In this document: positions 62,942 to 64,000 of the stretch, one piece after another
How the letters are laid out: the number at the start of each line of letters is the position of its first letter
How positions within the stretch are numbered: position 1 is the first letter of the stretch
NCBI RefSeq assembly: GCF_001294575.1
Contig: NZ_CP012676.1
Location: forward strand, 2,990,001 to 3,054,000
Direction of reading: 5' to 3'
DNA length: 64,000 bases
Origin: Pseudomonas versuta
Lineage (GTDB): Bacteria; Pseudomonadota; Gammaproteobacteria; Pseudomonadales; Pseudomonadaceae
The notes under the pieces: generated by a model
What the model was told of the DNA's origin: nothing
Database searches by the model: none
The model's input: the letters and a program-made list of their open reading frames with translations, nothing else
Position numbers and translations under genes: made by a program

Positions 62942-64000
62942 TCAGCCCTTGTCCGCCTTGCCCGCCGCCGCGGCAAATTTGGCCAAACGCACGTCCAGAT
63001 GCCTTGGCCTGCGCCCGTGATCCTCTGCCCGCTCCTTGCGTCGAATGGCATTGCGCACCACCAACGAGCCCAAATAGCGAATCGGCTCGGGCGGGAAGTA
63101 ACCCAGCGGGCCGTTGACCAGCGGCGAGCGCGTCCAGTCGTTGGCGTGACCCTGGACCAGCGACGCCAAAATCTGCCCGCCCATATGACAGGGCCCCACA
63201 CCGCTTCCCGAGTAGCCAAAACCGTAGAACACATTGCCATGGCTGCTCATCTGCCCGAAAAACGGCAAGCCGGTCACTGAACGGTCCGACGGCCCGTTCC
63301 AGGTGGCCTCGATACCCACACCGGCAAACGCCGGAAAAAACTGCTGCAACCTTTTTTGCAGCGACCCGGCATAGGGCGAAGGCTGATCAAACACCGCCAG
63401 CATGCGCCCGCCATAGGCAAAGGTATTACCGCCCTTGCCGAGCATGATTCGACCGTCCGGGGTGTTGTGGTAGTAGTGCACAAAAATTCGCGAATCAAGC
63501 ACCGTCACGCCACTGGTAAGGCCGATCTCTTGCAGTAAATCCGGGCGCGGCTCGGTAATCAGCATGTCGCTGGACACAATCGCCACACTGCGGGAGAACT
63601 GCGGGAACGCCCTGGCCATCCAGGCGTTCATCGCCAGTACCACACGGTCGGCGCGAATACTGCCGGTCGGGGTCCGGATCAGGGCCGGGGAACCTTCTTC
63701 CAGGCCGACCATGGGGGTGTTTTCATGAATCCGGACCCCCAACTGCAAAGCGACCCGACGCAACCCGCGCACCAGTTTGCCCGGCTGCACACTGGCAGCG
63801 GCCGGAGAGAACCAGCCCTCGGCATGTTGGGCCGAGCCGGCACGGCGCTGCACCTCATCCACCGCCAGCTTGCTGAACGAGTTTATGGACTGGCGCTCCA
63901 GCGCGGCAATCACCCCGTCGGTCGAGCCGACCTGGGCCTGATTGGTGGCGGTGTAGAGCGTGCCATCCAGCCGGTAATCGGCATCTACCCCGTACTTTTC
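62942..64000 (-). CDS. FAD-dependent oxidoreductase, DAO family (5' end cut off)
   Basis: The frame is open from the window edge to a stop at 62942, 352 residues. The part seen is the middle and C-terminus of a glycine/D-amino acid oxidase-like (DadA/PuuB-type) flavoprotein: YRLDGTLYTATNQAQ, PGKLVRGLRRVALQLGVRIH, VVLAMNAWM, IMLGKGGNTFAYGG and the C-terminal FAD segment NVFYGFGYSGSGVGPCHMGGQ. The N-terminal dinucleotide fold lies beyond the window. Substrate cannot be told. Confidence 0.85.
   Translation of the reverse strand, partial: EKYGVDADYRLDGTLYTATNQAQVGSTDGVIAALERQSINSFSKLAVDEVQRRAGSAQHAEGWFSPAAASVQPGKLVRGLRRVALQLGVRIHENTPMVGLEEGSPALIRTPTGSIRADRVVLAMNAWMARAFPQFSRSVAIVSSDMLITEPRPDLLQEIGLTSGVTVLDSRIFVHYYHNTPDGRIMLGKGGNTFAYGGRMLAVFDQPSPYAGSLQKRLQQFFPAFAGVGIEATWNGPSDRSVTGLPFFGQMSSHGNVFYGFGYSGSGVGPCHMGGQILASLVQGHANDWTRSPLVNGPLGYFPPEPIRYLGSLVVRNAIRRKERAEDHGRRPRHLDVRLAKFAAAAGKADKG

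Overview
The window is chromosomal DNA of a Pseudomonas, probably from the P. fluorescens lineage in the broad sense. This rests on the Pseudomonas-specific regulatory RNAs CrcY and PrrF, a LiuR-controlled leucine pathway, relatives of the pyoverdine export and signalling genes (fpvI, fpvR, pvdRT-opmQ), DUF2790 and DUF6124 proteins, and many Pseudomonas-type REP palindromes. I see no insertion sequence, integrase, tRNA, rRNA or CRISPR array. Gene content is core-like and densely packed, with coding on both strands.

Layout. 1-2.9 kb: a truncated M24 aminopeptidase and a stand-alone cysteine desulfurase. 3.1-5.5 kb: a sulfur-scavenging pair, the sigma54 activator SfnR and dimethylsulfone monooxygenase SfnG, the latter with a good -24/-12 promoter. 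5.7-11.5 kb: a TSUP permease, NudC, a crotonase, and a gnd-zwf-HAD operon. 11.8-16.3 kb: a small coiled-coil protein, a CptA-like phosphoethanolamine transferase and a TonB-dependent FpvA/FhuE-like receptor without a signalling domain. 16.3-20.3 kb: an acetyltransferase, a receiver domain lacking its phospho-acceptor, and MgtA with a long structured leader that holds a possible Pro/Arg-rich leader peptide.

21.2-33.1 kb holds scattered pyoverdine-locus genes: an FpvI-like ECF sigma factor under a Fur-like box, divergent from pvdR-pvdT-opmQ, then (about 9.4 kb away) an FpvR-like anti-sigma factor and a short Fur-like regulator. No biosynthesis genes lie between them. Their place is taken by dkgB, zapE, two DUF2790 genes that share a duplicated leader, a GNAT enzyme and a PepSY-like protein. 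33-43.9 kb: LysR/aldo-keto reductase, tamA-tamB, a GNAT enzyme, xthA and a PstS-OmpA fusion.

44-56 kb is a catabolic block: an ACAD10/11-like dehydrogenase with a divergent LysR gene, liuR, liuE (HMG-CoA lyase), the CrcY RNA with its own sigma54 promoter, an acyl-CoA synthetase, two LiuR operators and liuABCD. Together these turn leucine into acetyl-CoA and acetoacetate. CrcY, which titrates Hfq/Crc, sits inside the block and is the catabolite-repression antagonist. 56-59 kb: an S24-type repressor that has lost both catalytic residues, a DUF6124 protein, leucine dehydrogenase and an Lrp regulator (the entry step to leucine breakdown). 59-64 kb: the Fur-controlled PrrF RNA, an M14 carboxypeptidase, a leucine-rich-repeat protein kinase broken by a one-base slip in a run of C, YebC and a truncated FAD oxidoreductase.

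Iron (Fur boxes, fpvI/fpvR, PrrF, the receptor) and carbon/nitrogen control (two sigma54 promoters, CrcY, LiuR, Lrp) are the two recurring themes.
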